This document shows, in pieces, positions 34,789-43,878 of a stretch of DNA of 64,000 nt. The DNA lies in NCBI RefSeq assembly GCF_016863335.1, contig NZ_BOOR01000010.1, positions 186,001 to 250,000 on the forward strand, given 5' to 3'. Source of the DNA: Planotetraspora thailandica. GTDB lineage: Bacteria > Actinomycetota > Actinomycetes > Streptosporangiales > Streptosporangiaceae. Under the pieces are notes generated by a model. It did no database searches and was not told where the DNA came from. It saw only the letters and a list, made by a program, of their open reading frames with translations. Positions within the stretch are counted from its first letter, which is position 1. Each line of letters begins with the position of its first letter. The position numbers and the translations under genes were made by a program.

Positions 34789-37095
34789 ATGCATATAGCC
34801 GTTTACGCGGAAACCCCCATCGCCGTCCGCATCGCCGCAGCGCTTCGGGGAGCCGATCAGAACCGGGAACACACCTTCACGATCGTCGCGGCCGAGTCCG
34901 CCGGTCGGGCCCCGTGGATGGATGGGGAACTGCCGGTGCACCGGCTGTTCCGGCCGGGGGAGCCCGTCGGCTTGGCGGACCTGCCGTACGAGACCGGGTC
35001 CCGGCTGCGGCGGTTCGCGGAGGAGAACGGCGTGGACCGGATCGTCCTGCTGGACGACCAGTCCCCCTCCGGAGCCCGGGTCGCGGAGGCGGCGAAAGAG
35101 CGGTTCCCCGTCGTCCTGGTGCAGGACCGGCCGCTCGACTTCCGGTACCGCGACGTGCGCGCCGCGCACCGTGAGCATGCTCTGCGGTGGGGGAACAGCG
35201 GGCCGTCCGCGGTGTGCGTGTGGGGACCGTCCACGCACCGCGCGCTGACCCACCGGACCTGGTCGGATGACATCCCGGCGGTCATCACCGGAGCGCCCGG
35301 ATACAGCGACGACCCCGAGCTGCTCCGCGTCGCGCGCACCCCGGCGCAGAAGGGGGCGGCCGCGCCCGGTGCCCCCCTGCGCGTGCTCGTGCTCGACGAC
35401 CTGCCTGACATCGTCGCGGCGCTGCAGCCGTACGGGCAGGTCGATGTCGTCAAGGAACTGCCGGAGGCCCGGACACTGTCCTCGTACAGCTTCGTGGTGG
35501 CCGCTCGCGCCGCGGTCTGGCCGGTCGTGCTCCGCGCCGGAGTGCCCCTCGTCCATCACATGCCCGAGAACCAGAACAGGCTGTTGCCGACCATCAAGCA
35601 CCCGCTCATCCGCAACACCGCGTCGGCCGACGAGCTGGTGCAGGTCGCGGTGCGGCTGATGACGGAAGGCTCCTTCGCGGGCAACCCGACGGGTGAGCCC
35701 GTGGAGCACTTCCTCGCGTTCGGGAACGACTGCGCCGCGCGCGTCCTCCAGACGGTCGTGGACGCCGAGCCGGTGCGGCGTACGGCACGGCCGCCCGCTG
35801 TGACGACGAACCCCGTTCCGGCGGCCGGCGCAACGGGCCTTGCCGACCGGGCGCTGGCGGACATCCGGGCACGGATGTGGCGCCCCCGCTCGCTCGCCGT
35901 CCTCGGTACGGACTTCGGGTACGTCACCGGGGTCGCCCTGCCCATCCTCACGTACACCCAGGACCTGGTCTCCCGGGGTCCCGTCGACGTGCGCTACCTC
36001 GACATCGGCGCGTTTTCGAACGTGGGCGCGATCCTGGACGCCATCAAGGGGTGCGAGCGGATCCTGATCAACGGCTTCGGATTCTTCTGGCGGCACTGGC
36101 TCGGCAACCGGGTGGCCCGTGCCCTTCTCGACAGCGGCGTGCAGGTGTCGGTCTACGTGCACGTGACGCAGTACACCTTCGAGAAGGAGGCCGCCGCCAG
36201 GGGCGAGCGTCACGAGGGTCTGCTCGAACTGCTGCCGCGGCTGCGGTTGCTGTGCGTCTCCCAGGCCCAGGCCGACTACTACCGCAAGCAGGGCGCCGTG
36301 GACCCGGTGGTCGTCTACAACACGGTGCCGCGCGATCCGGGCGTACGGCGGGCCCGGCCGGAGGTCGCCGCCGAGCCGAGGATCGTCATGGTCGGCACGG
36401 TGCAGGACCGCAAGGGCGCCGACCTCTTCTCCCGTGTGGCGGAGCGGGCGGCGGTACTCGGGCTGCCGTGGCAGTTCAGCTGGTTCGGGCACCGCTTGGG
36501 CGCGTTGTCGGACCGGACGCTGCTGTCCGAGCACGTCGAGTGGCGTGGCGCTCTGCCCCGCAGGCGTATTCGCGAGGAACTCGCCGACAGCGACGTGCTG
36601 TTCCTGTCCAGCGAGGACGACCCCATGCCGCTCGCCGCGATCGAGGCCGTGCAGCAGCGCCTGCGCATCGTCAGCCACCACGGCGTCGGCACCCACGAAA
36701 TCCTGTGCGGGGTGGGTGGCTACCGCGGATTCTCCGAATACACGCCGGACGCGGCGCTCACCGCGCTGGGCGAGGTACTCGGCGACGGGGTCGACCAGGA
36801 CGGCTACGCCGAGGTCCAGGAGCTCTTCGACATCACCTGCTTCGGCGAGCGGATGGACACGGCGCTGGGACTCGTGGGCGTGGACAGGTCGGCCGCGCCG
36901 CCCGCCGAGCCCGTGCCGACCGTGTCGCCGATGGCCGACCGGACCCCGGGCGCGCATCTCACGCATGTGCAGAAACTGGTCGCCGCGGGGCGGGTCGCGG
37001 ACGCGCTGAAGTACGGCGAGGCGGTGCTCCGCAAGCATCCGATCCTGGAGCTCGACCGGACGTTGGCAGGGCTACGTCCCGGCTCGCGGAAATGA
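34789..37095 (+). CDS. Large GT-B glycosyltransferase (GT4-like C-terminal domain)
   Basis: The 768-aa protein has an N-terminal region (about 1-330) that looks like a degenerate GT-B fold (MHIAVYAETPIAVRIAAAL) and a second, clearer GT-B unit from about residue 365. That unit contains VLGTDFGYVTGVALPILTYT, VVYNTVPRD, IVMVGTVQDRKGADLF and DVLFLSSEDDPMPLAAIEAV, the donor-sugar site of family GT4. The last ~60 residues form a TPR-like helix pair. Donor and acceptor are unknown; it stands alone without sugar-nucleotide genes. The start has GAGG 8 nt upstream. Confidence 0.75.
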   Translation: MHIAVYAETPIAVRIAAALRGADQNREHTFTIVAAESAGRAPWMDGELPVHRLFRPGEPVGLADLPYETGSRLRRFAEENGVDRIVLLDDQSPSGARVAEAAKERFPVVLVQDRPLDFRYRDVRAAHREHALRWGNSGPSAVCVWGPSTHRALTHRTWSDDIPAVITGAPGYSDDPELLRVARTPAQKGAAAPGAPLRVLVLDDLPDIVAALQPYGQVDVVKELPEARTLSSYSFVVAARAAVWPVVLRAGVPLVHHMPENQNRLLPTIKHPLIRNTASADELVQVAVRLMTEGSFAGNPTGEPVEHFLAFGNDCAARVLQTVVDAEPVRRTARPPAVTTNPVPAAGATGLADRALADIRARMWRPRSLAVLGTDFGYVTGVALPILTYTQDLVSRGPVDVRYLDIGAFSNVGAILDAIKGCERILINGFGFFWRHWLGNRVARALLDSGVQVSVYVHVTQYTFEKEAAARGERHEGLLELLPRLRLLCVSQAQADYYRKQGAVDPVVVYNTVPRDPGVRRARPEVAAEPRIVMVGTVQDRKGADLFSRVAERAAVLGLPWQFSWFGHRLGALSDRTLLSEHVEWRGALPRRRIREELADSDVLFLSSEDDPMPLAAIEAVQQRLRIVSHHGVGTHEILCGVGGYRGFSEYTPDAALTALGEVLGDGVDQDGYAEVQELFDITCFGERMDTALGLVGVDRSAAPPAEPVPTVSPMADRTPGAHLTHVQKLVAAGRVADALKYGEAVLRKHPILELDRTLAGLRPGSRK

Positions 37096-37112
37096 CGCAC
37101 CTTCGAAACGTG

Positions 37113-37143
37113 GCGCCACCCCTCGTCTGCCGAGGGGTGGCGC
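37113..37143. terminator. Hairpin terminator after the glycosyltransferase gene
   Basis: GCGCCACCCCTCG pairs perfectly with CGAGGGGTGGCGC (13 bp) around TCTGC. It lies 18 bp after the stop and has no U-tract, as is common for actinomycete terminators. Confidence 0.65.
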
Positions 37144-37196
37144 GACCCGCACGGCGGGACGGCTGGACGGCGATACGCGCAGTGGAGGAATGATTA

Positions 37197-37207
37197 GGAA
37201 ACTTTCC
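37197..37207. promoter_or_regulatory. GGAAA-C-TTTCC inverted repeat before the MFS gene
   Basis: The perfect 5-bp arms with flanking TTA and AG lie 47 bp before the chosen start of the exporter gene. The shape recalls GGAAA/TTTCC operators of ROK-type repressors in Streptomyces, but the flanks are weak, so this is tentative. Confidence 0.3.
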
Positions 37208-37254
37208 AGTTAGACGGCATGATGTCCGGGAAGATACGGACATCAGGGGGCGAA

Positions 37255-38478
37255 GTGGCGCAGGCCGTACAGATCCCGCACGACGCGCGCCGTACCGGAC
37301 TCTGGCACAGAGATTTCGCGCTTTACTTCGCCGGGCGGGCGATCTCCATCCTCGGCGACGCCATGCTGCCCGTCGCGGTCTCCTTGGGCGTACTGGGGGC
37401 CGGATACGGCCCCACGGGAGTGGGATTCGTCCTCGCCGCATGGATGGCCCCCGTCGGCGGCCTCATCCTCTTCGGCGGGGTGTTCGCCGACCGGTTCACC
37501 GCCCGCCGCATGATGATCGGGGCCGACCTCGTCCGCGTGGTCACTCAGTCGATCATCGCGGTCGCCTTCCTTACCGGCAGGCCCTCACTCGTCCTGCTCA
37601 TCGTGCTGTCCGCGCTCAGCGGGGCCGCGGCGGCGATGTTCCAGCCCGGCGTGAGCAGCATGGTGCCCCACATCGCCCATGACGTGCAGCGAGCCAACGC
37701 CACGCTCCGGGTCGCCGACGCCATCGCCCAGCTGTTCGGGCCCACCCTGTCGGCCCTGCTCGTGACCTTCGGAGGCGCGGGAGTCGTGTACGGCTTCAAC
37801 GCCGCCACGTTCGCCGTGAGCGCCGTCTGCCTGCTGTCGCTGCGCGTGCGCCCCCCGGCTTCGCTCGCACGCGGTACGTCGATGGTGAGGAACCTCCGCG
37901 AGGGGTGGACGGAGTTCCGGTCCCGCACCTGGATGTGGTCGGTCATCCTCGTCTGGGTCTTCTACGGCGTCTTCGTCTTCGGTCCGGTGACGCCCCTCGG
38001 CGCGGCGGTGCTCACCCAGGACCTCGGCTCGAAGACGTACGGCTTGATCATGTCGGCCGCGGGAGCGGGCACGGTCATCGGCGGCGTGATCGCCATGTGG
38101 TTCAAGCCGGCGCGGCCCCTCGCGGTCGGAGCGGTCGTGATGACCGTCTTCTTCCTGGAGCCGCTGGTCATCGCCATGCACATGCCGGCCGGCGTGGTCG
38201 CGGCCGGGTTCGCCGTCAGCGGCGCGGCTTGGGCCTTCTGGTCGGTCATGTGGGCCACGAGCATCCAGACCAAGGTCACCCCCGATGTGCTCAACCGCGT
38301 GACGGCCTATGAGGTCGGCGGTTCCGTGCTCAGCATCCCGATCGGGCAGGCTCTGTCCGGGCCGGTCGCCGCGCGTGTGGGAGCCGACCACGTCTTGCTG
38401 TTCGGGTTCGCCGTGGGCATCGCCGGCATCGTCTGCCTGCTGAGCCTGCCCGCCGTCCGGGGCCTCCGTAGAACCTGA
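37255..38478 (+). CDS. MFS transporter (DHA3-type exporter)
   Basis: The 407-aa protein has about twelve transmembrane helices. The MFS motif A-like loop is GGVFADRFTARRMMIGADLVR, and the N-terminus WHRDFALYFAGRAISILGDAM is typical of DHA3 drug or macrolide exporters. Substrate unknown. The frame is open to 37219; I chose the GTG at 37255 because AGGGGG lies 4 nt before it, though the upstream ATGs are possible. No cognate regulator gene is adjacent. Confidence 0.87.
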   Translation: MAQAVQIPHDARRTGLWHRDFALYFAGRAISILGDAMLPVAVSLGVLGAGYGPTGVGFVLAAWMAPVGGLILFGGVFADRFTARRMMIGADLVRVVTQSIIAVAFLTGRPSLVLLIVLSALSGAAAAMFQPGVSSMVPHIAHDVQRANATLRVADAIAQLFGPTLSALLVTFGGAGVVYGFNAATFAVSAVCLLSLRVRPPASLARGTSMVRNLREGWTEFRSRTWMWSVILVWVFYGVFVFGPVTPLGAAVLTQDLGSKTYGLIMSAAGAGTVIGGVIAMWFKPARPLAVGAVVMTVFFLEPLVIAMHMPAGVVAAGFAVSGAAWAFWSVMWATSIQTKVTPDVLNRVTAYEVGGSVLSIPIGQALSGPVAARVGADHVLLFGFAVGIAGIVCLLSLPAVRGLRRT

Positions 38479-38534
38479 GGCCCCGGCCACGCTCGGTAGG
38501 CTGCGGAACTGACCTCGGCTGTAAGGACATTGGC

Positions 38535-39329
38535 ATGATCGCGATTTTGGGTACCGGCAAGATGGGCGAGGCCCTCCTGTCCGGGCTGGTGCGTGCCGGG
38601 CTTCGACCCGACGAGATCACGGCGACCACGCGGCGCGCCGAGCGCGCCGACGCCCTCAGGGAGCGCTACGGCGTGCAGGTGGCCGGCAACGCCGAGGCGG
38701 CCAAGAACGCCGAGACGCTCATCCTCGCCGTGAAGCCGCAGGACATGGCGGCCCTGCTGGCCGAGATCGCCCCGCACGTCTCCGCCGGCAAGCTGGTCAT
38801 ATCCGTGGCGGCGGGCATCACCACCGGCTTCGTCGAGGCCCGGCTCGGCGACGAGGTGCCGGTGGTGCGTGTCATGTCCAACACCCCGGTGCTGGTCGAT
38901 GAGGCGATGAGCGTCATCTCGGCCGGCGCGTACGCCTCCGAGGCCCACCTCAAGCGCACCGAGAACCTGCTCTCCCCGGTCGGGAAGGTCCTGCGCATCC
39001 CGGAGTCGCAGCAGGACGCCGCGACCGCGCTGTCCGGCAGCGGCCCGGCGTACTTCTTCTACCTGGTCGAGGCCATGGTCGACGCGGGCATCCTTTTGGG
39101 CATGCCCCGGGCGGCCGCGCTCGACATGGTCACCCAGTCGATCGTCGGCGCGGCGATCATGCTCCGCGACTCCGGCGAGCACCCCGTGATTTTGCGGGAG
39201 GCCGTGACCTCGCCCGGGGGCACGACGATCTCCGCCATCGCCGAACTGGAGCGCCACAAGGTGCGCGCCGCCTTCCTCGCCGCGATCGAGGCCGCCCGCG
39301 ACCGCAGCCGCCAGCTCGCGTCCGGCTGA
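38535..39329 (+). CDS. proC: Pyrroline-5-carboxylate reductase
   Basis: ProC performs the last step of proline synthesis, the NAD(P)H reduction of pyrroline-5-carboxylate. It has the usual length of 264 aa, with the dinucleotide motif ILGTGKMGEALLSGL, VMSNTPVLVDEAMSV, the substrate segment SGSGPAYFFYLVEAM and the C-terminal REAVTSPGGTTISAI. A TAGGCT hexamer at about 38496-38501 is a candidate -10 box with a short leader. Confidence 0.95.
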   Translation: MIAILGTGKMGEALLSGLVRAGLRPDEITATTRRAERADALRERYGVQVAGNAEAAKNAETLILAVKPQDMAALLAEIAPHVSAGKLVISVAAGITTGFVEARLGDEVPVVRVMSNTPVLVDEAMSVISAGAYASEAHLKRTENLLSPVGKVLRIPESQQDAATALSGSGPAYFFYLVEAMVDAGILLGMPRAAALDMVTQSIVGAAIMLRDSGEHPVILREAVTSPGGTTISAIAELERHKVRAAFLAAIEAARDRSRQLASG

Positions 39330-39347
39330 GGGTCGCCACCAGAGGGG

Positions 39348-40082
39348 TCAGGGGGTTCTGCGGGGAAGGGTGGCCGCGCCGAGAATGAGGGCGAGCAGGG
39401 CGGCCCCGGCGACGACGAGGACGTCCCGCCAGAACTCGCCGCCGAGCTCGGCCCCCATCACGGCGGTCTTCATCGCGTCGATGGCGTACGACATGGGCAG
39501 CACGTTGGACACCCACTCCAGGGCGGTCGCCATCTGGTCGCGAGGGACGATGATGCCGCCCAGCAGCAGCTGGGGGATCATCACCACCGGCATGAACTGC
39601 ACGGCCTGGAACTCGCTGCGCGCGAACGCGCTGCACAGCAGGCCGAGCGCGGTGCCGAGCAGGGCGTTCAGCAAGGCGACCACGACCAGCGGCCACAACG
39701 GTCCCGCCGGCTCCAGGCCGAGCCAGGTCAGGGAGACGGTCAAGGCGAGCGCCACCTGGACACAGGCCGTCAGGCCGAACGCGATGCCGTACCCGAGGAG
39801 GAGGTCCAGCTTGCCGAGCGGGCCGGCCATCAGCCGCTCCAACGTGCCCGACGTACGCTCACGCAACGTGGCGATCGACGTGACCAGGAACATCACCAGG
39901 AACGGGAAGATGCACAGCAGCACCGGCGCCCACTGTGCGAACGTGCGCCGGTCGTCGATGACGTAGTAGAGCAGCACGATCACGAGCGTGGGGACCAGCA
40001 CCATGAGCGCCACCGTGCGGTGGTCATGGCGCAACTGGGTCAGGATCCGCCGCGCCGTCGCCAGCGTGATCGCGAAGTTCAT
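39348..40082 (-). CDS. ABC-2 type exporter permease (DrrB-like)
   Basis: The 244-aa protein has six transmembrane helices and the ABC-2 signature ERTSGTLERLMAGPLGKLDLLLG near residue 75. This family exports drugs or lipids. It overlaps the ATPase gene by 4 bp (ATGA). Its 3-prime end is 18 bp from the convergent proC. Confidence 0.9.
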   Translation of the reverse strand: MNFAITLATARRILTQLRHDHRTVALMVLVPTLVIVLLYYVIDDRRTFAQWAPVLLCIFPFLVMFLVTSIATLRERTSGTLERLMAGPLGKLDLLLGYGIAFGLTACVQVALALTVSLTWLGLEPAGPLWPLVVVALLNALLGTALGLLCSAFARSEFQAVQFMPVVMIPQLLLGGIIVPRDQMATALEWVSNVLPMSYAIDAMKTAVMGAELGGEFWRDVLVVAGAALLALILGAATLPRRTP

Positions 40083-40807
40083 GCCGCCGCCCTCTCCTCG
40101 ATGAGGCGCAGGAACGCTTCTTCCAGATCCGTCGTCCGGGTGTGCCCGCGCAGTCCTTCCGGGGAGTCGTCGGCGAGGATCTCCCCGTCACGCATCACGA
40201 TCAGCCGCTCGCACCGCGCGGCCTCGTCCATCACGTGGCTGGAGACGACCAGCGTCACCCCGCGCGCGGCCAGGCTCTGGAAGAGCTGCCACAACTCCTG
40301 GCGCAGCACCGGGTCGAGACCCACGGTCGGCTCGTCGAGCACCACCAGTTCGGGGCTTCCGAGCAGCGCGACGGCGAGACTGGCCCGGTTGAGCTGGCCG
40401 CCGGACAAGGTTCCGCCCAGCTGGCCGGCCGCGTCCGACAGGCCCACCTCTTCCATGACCCGGTCCACGTCCGACTTCGGCGCGTTCAGCACGGCTGCGA
40501 AATAGCGCAGGTTCTCCCGCACGGAGAGGTCGCGGTAGACGGCCGGATTCTGGGTGGAGTAGCCGATTCTGCGGCGCAGGGCGGGGCTGCCGGCCGGCTC
40601 GCCGAGCACGGTGACCTGCCCTCCGGACACGATCTGCACGCCGACGATCGCGCGCATGAGGGTTGTCTTGCCGCAACCGCTGGGCCCCAGCAGGCCGGTC
40701 ACCTGGCCTCTCGGCACCTCGAACGTGAGCCCGTGCAGCACCTCGGCGCCGCCGCGCGTCACCCGCAGCGCCTGTACGGCTATCGCGGGGCTCGATGAAT
40801 TCATCAT
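40079..40807 (-). CDS. ABC exporter ATP-binding protein (DrrA-like)
   Basis: The 242-aa ATPase has Walker A GPSGCGKTTLM, signature LSGGQLNRASLAVAL (with N-R for the usual Q-R), Walker B LVVLDEPTVGLDP and the H-loop VVSSHVMDEA. It pairs with the ABC-2 permease. The short C-terminus (about 25 residues after the H-loop region) is less extended than DrrA. Confidence 0.92.
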   Translation of the reverse strand: MMNSSSPAIAVQALRVTRGGAEVLHGLTFEVPRGQVTGLLGPSGCGKTTLMRAIVGVQIVSGGQVTVLGEPAGSPALRRRIGYSTQNPAVYRDLSVRENLRYFAAVLNAPKSDVDRVMEEVGLSDAAGQLGGTLSGGQLNRASLAVALLGSPELVVLDEPTVGLDPVLRQELWQLFQSLAARGVTLVVSSHVMDEAARCERLIVMRDGEILADDSPEGLRGHTRTTDLEEAFLRLIEERAAA

Positions 40808-40886
40808 GCGTTGAAATTAGAGTCCATGCCGCCGGCCGTCAACCGGGGGGTTGAACTCAGGCGCCCCGCGATCCGTCAATAGGGGC

Positions 40887-41339
40887 ATGGGAAAGCTCTG
40901 GCTCGTGGCACTCCTGCTCATGGTGGTGGCCTGTGGCGAGACCACACCGGGCCCATCTGGCTCGTCGGCCCAGCCGAGCCGGCCTGTCAGTGGGCATCCG
41001 AGCTCCGGCGGCTCAGCCGAGCCCGGCGCGACGCCGTCCCAGGCGACGCCCGTGGGCAACACGATCGATCCGCACAAGACGAAGTGGCTCAGCGCCGAGC
41101 CGACGGACGGCGGAAAGGCCCTTCTGCTCACCTGGTGGTCGGGCGTCGAGCCGTGCACCGCGCTCGACCGCGTCGACGTGTCCGAGAGCGCCGACCAGGT
41201 CACCGTCACCATTTGGGAAGGCAAGGACCGCCGTCATCCCGATGCGGTGTGCATCGCCATCGCGATCAAGAAGCAGACGAAGGTGAATCTGTCCACCCCC
41301 CTCGGCAACCGCAAAGTGATCGACGGCGCCAAGCACTGA
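40887..41339 (+). CDS. Small secreted lipoprotein of unknown function
   Basis: The 150-aa protein starts with a lipobox signal, MGKLWLVALLLMVVAC (Cys16), then a Ser/Pro/Gly-rich linker to about residue 60. The globular domain of about 90 residues carries two cysteines (EPCTALDRVDV and DAVCIAIAIKK) that may form a disulfide. I do not recognise the family. The frame is open to 40851; the ATG at 40887 gives the signal peptide. It ends 15 bp before repeat array 3. Confidence 0.75.
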   Translation: MGKLWLVALLLMVVACGETTPGPSGSSAQPSRPVSGHPSSGGSAEPGATPSQATPVGNTIDPHKTKWLSAEPTDGGKALLLTWWSGVEPCTALDRVDVSESADQVTVTIWEGKDRRHPDAVCIAIAIKKQTKVNLSTPLGNRKVIDGAKH

Positions 41340-41353
41340 TTTCCCTGCCCCGC

Positions 41354-41826
41354 GTGATTACAGCCTCCGCATGATCACAGCCTCGCGCGTGATCATGACC
41401 CCTCCGCGTGATCATGCAGAAGTTCGGGCGCACCTCCGTTGACGTGCTCCTTCATGGTTCGTGATCATGCAGAAGTTCGGACAACCACTCACCGACCTGC
41501 GACATCACTGTTCGTGATCATGCACAAGGGCCGAACCGTACGTCCTTGCAACGTGACCCGCTCCTCCAAGAGCCCTGGCGAGACGGCACACGAGCACGGG
41601 CCATAGAAGTCCTTCAGGAACGATCAGTAGTGCGCAACGGATCCCGATACGCCCCATTGCATGATCACGATTGGTGTTCTCGCAGCTCAACCCGTGCGCG
41701 CCCGAACTTCTGCATGATCACGAATCGTGGACCCCCAGGTCATCGGGCATGCAGCCGAGGTTCTGCATGATCACAAACATGGTTGGTGCACGTCGGCGCC
41801 ATGAACACGAACTTCTGCATGATCAC
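41354..41826. repeat. Mirror-symmetric 53-bp repeat array 3, upstream of dnaK
   Basis: Forward blocks start at 41408, 41461 (both perfect GTGATCATGCAGAAGTTCG) and 41514 (CACAAGGG variant), exactly 53 bp apart. Reverse blocks end at 41668 (core only), 41721 (perfect), 41774 (one base changed) and 41826 (perfect), at 53, 53 and 52 bp. The starts and ends are symmetric about 41,591. At the left edge three shorter core repeats (41354, 41371, 41389) sit 17-19 bp apart. The second block (GACGTGC, GACCTGC, GAGCTGC, GACCTGG) keeps its position 34 bp into each unit. The array ends about 90 bp before the first HAIR site of dnaK. Confidence 0.92.
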
Positions 41827-41917
41827 CCACAAGGCACGCGTGATCGCCCACAACCCTCGGAACCACCCACCGGGGAGATGATCATGGCGAAAGGGGAATG
41901 ATTGCGGCACCCTGAGG

Positions 41918-41938
41918 GTTGAGCCCCATAGACTCAAG
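41918..41938. promoter_or_regulatory. HAIR operator 1 (HspR site) upstream of dnaK
   Basis: GTTGAGC, a 7-bp spacer and ACTCAAG match the HspR consensus CTTGAGT-N7-ACTCAAG at 5 of 7 and 7 of 7 positions. It lies just upstream of the -35 box. HspR with DnaK as co-repressor should bind here and be released on heat shock. Confidence 0.85.
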
Positions 41939-41942
41939 ACGT

Positions 41943-41972
41943 TTGACAAAGCCCTCAAGGCTCTCCCACTAT
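41943..41972 (+). promoter_or_regulatory. Vegetative-type promoter of the dnaK operon
   Basis: The -35 box is TTGACA (41943-41948), followed by an 18-bp spacer and CACTAT (41967-41972). HAIR sites lie on both sides, so repression by HspR would block polymerase directly. Confidence 0.7.
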
Positions 41973-41991
41973 TGAGTCCGACCAACTCAAC
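41971..41991. promoter_or_regulatory. HAIR operator 2 (HspR site) upstream of dnaK
   Basis: ATTGAGT, a 7-bp spacer and ACTCAAC match the HspR consensus at 6 of 7 positions in each arm. It overlaps the end of the -10 box and the expected transcription start, 22 bp before the dnaK ATG. Confidence 0.85.
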
Positions 41992-42012
41992 TTTGACTAC
42001 AAGGACGTACTC

Positions 42013-43878
42013 ATGGCACGTGCGGTAGGTATCGACCTGGGGACGACCAACTCCGTCGTCTCGATCCTCGAGGGCGGTGAGCCCGCGGTCATCGCCAATG
42101 CGCAGGGTTCGCGGACCACGCCGTCCGTGGTCGCCTTCGCCAAGAACGGCGAGGTCCTCGTTGGCGAGGTCGCCAAGCGTCAGGCGGTGACCAACGTCGA
42201 CCGGACCATCCGTTCGGTCAAGCGCGAGATGGGCACCGATTGGACCGTCGAGATCGACGGCAAGAAGTTCACCCCGCAGCAGATCAGCGCGTTCGTCCTG
42301 CAGAAGCTCAAGCAGGACGCCGAAGCCTACCTCGGCGAGAAGATCACCGACGCGGTGATCACCGTTCCCGCCTACTTCAACGACTCCCAGCGCCAGGCGA
42401 CCAAGGAAGCCGGCCAGATCGCCGGACTCAACGTCCTGCGCATCATCAACGAGCCCACCTCCGCCGCCCTTGCCTACGGTCTGGACAAGGAGAAGGACCA
42501 GACGATCCTGGTCTTCGACCTCGGCGGCGGCACCTTCGACGTGTCCCTGCTGGACGTCGGCCAGGAGGACGGCCACGGCTTCGTCGAGGTCAAGGCGACC
42601 AGCGGTGACAACCACCTCGGCGGCGACGACTGGGACCAGCGGATCGTCGACGAGCTGGCGACCCGGTTCAAGAACGCCCACGGCGTCGACCTGGCCAAGG
42701 ACAAGATGGCCCTGCAGCGGCTGCGCGAGGCCGCGGAGAAGGCCAAGATCGAGCTGTCCAGCCAGACCGAGACCACGGTCAACCTTCCCTACATCACCGC
42801 CTCGGCCGAGGGCCCCCTCCACCTCGAGGAGAAGCTGACCCGGTCCGAATTCCAGCGGATCACCTCCGACCTGCTCGAGCGCTGCAAGGGCCCCTTCCAC
42901 CAGGTCATCAAGGACGCCGGGATCAAGGTCTCCGACATCGTCCACGTGGTGCTCGTCGGCGGTTCGACCCGCATGCCGGCCGTGTCCGAGCTGGTCAAGG
43001 AGCTGACCGGTGGCAAGGAGCCCAACAAGGGCGTCAACCCTGACGAGGTCGTGGCGATCGGCGCCGCCCTCCAGGCCGGCGTGCTCAAGGGCGAGGTCAA
43101 GGACGTCCTGCTGCTCGACGTCACGCCGCTGAGCCTCGGCATCGAGACCAAGAACGGCGTCTTCACGAAGATCATCGAGCGGAACACCACAATCCCGACC
43201 AAGCGGTCGGAGGTCTTCACCACCGCCGAGGACAACCAGCCGTCGGTGCAGATCCAGGTCTACCAGGGCGAGCGCGAGATCGCGGCTTACAACAAGAAGC
43301 TGGCGACCTTCGAGCTCACCGGCATCGCCCCGGCTCCGCGCAACGTCCCGCAGATCGAGGTCACCTTCGACATCAACGCCGACGGCATCGTCAAGGTGAG
43401 CGCCAAGGACCTCGGCACCGGGAAGGAGCAGTCGATGACGATCACCGGCGGCTCCGCGCTCCAGAAGGACGACATCGAGCGCATGATGCGCGAGGCGGAG
43501 ACCTACGCGGAAGAGGACAAGCAGCGCCGCGAGGAGGCCGAGGTCCGCAACAACGGCGACGCGCTGGCCTACCAGACGGAGAAGTTCCTCCGCGAGAACG
43601 GCGACAAGGTCCCGGCCGACGTCAAGACCGAGGTCGAGGACTCGCTCGCGGAGCTGAAGAAGGCGCTGGAGGGCACCGACACGCCTGCCATCCGCGACGC
43701 GTCGGAGAAGCTCGCGACCGTCAGCCAGAAGATGGGCTCGGCCATCTACGCCCAGTCCCAGGACGGCGCGGCGGCCGGCACGGCCACCGCCGGATCCGAG
43801 CAGGCCAAGTCCGATGACGACGTCGTCGAGGCGGAGATCATCGACGACGAGCCGAAGCAGGAGGGCGGCAACAAGTGA
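42013..43878 (+). CDS. dnaK: Chaperone DnaK (Hsp70)
   Basis: The 621-aa ATP-dependent chaperone has the ATPase signatures [29 protein letters not shown] and [13 protein letters not shown], the substrate-binding domain start [17 protein letters not shown] and the C-terminal acidic end [19 protein letters not shown]. It is first in the heat-shock operon, with an AAGGA ribosome site 7 nt upstream. In Streptomyces DnaK also acts as HspR co-repressor. Confidence 0.98.
   Translation: MARAVGIDLGTTNSVVSILEGGEPAVIANAQGSRTTPSVVAFAKNGEVLVGEVAKRQAVTNVDRTIRSVKREMGTDWTVEIDGKKFTPQQISAFVLQKLKQDAEAYLGEKITDAVITVPAYFNDSQRQATKEAGQIAGLNVLRIINEPTSAALAYGLDKEKDQTILVFDLGGGTFDVSLLDVGQEDGHGFVEVKATSGDNHLGGDDWDQRIVDELATRFKNAHGVDLAKDKMALQRLREAAEKAKIELSSQTETTVNLPYITASAEGPLHLEEKLTRSEFQRITSDLLERCKGPFHQVIKDAGIKVSDIVHVVLVGGSTRMPAVSELVKELTGGKEPNKGVNPDEVVAIGAALQAGVLKGEVKDVLLLDVTPLSLGIETKNGVFTKIIERNTTIPTKRSEVFTTAEDNQPSVQIQVYQGEREIAAYNKKLATFELTGIAPAPRNVPQIEVTFDINADGIVKVSAKDLGTGKEQSMTITGGSALQKDDIERMMREAETYAEEDKQRREEAEVRNNGDALAYQTEKFLRENGDKVPADVKTEVEDSLAELKKALEGTDTPAIRDASEKLATVSQKMGSAIYAQSQDGAAAGTATAGSEQAKSDDDVVEAEIIDDEPKQEGGNK

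Noticed and set aside
34723-37038. 771-codon minus-strand frame opposite the glycosyltransferase
   Set aside because: The plus strand has GT4 motifs and a ribosome site; the minus frame has none.
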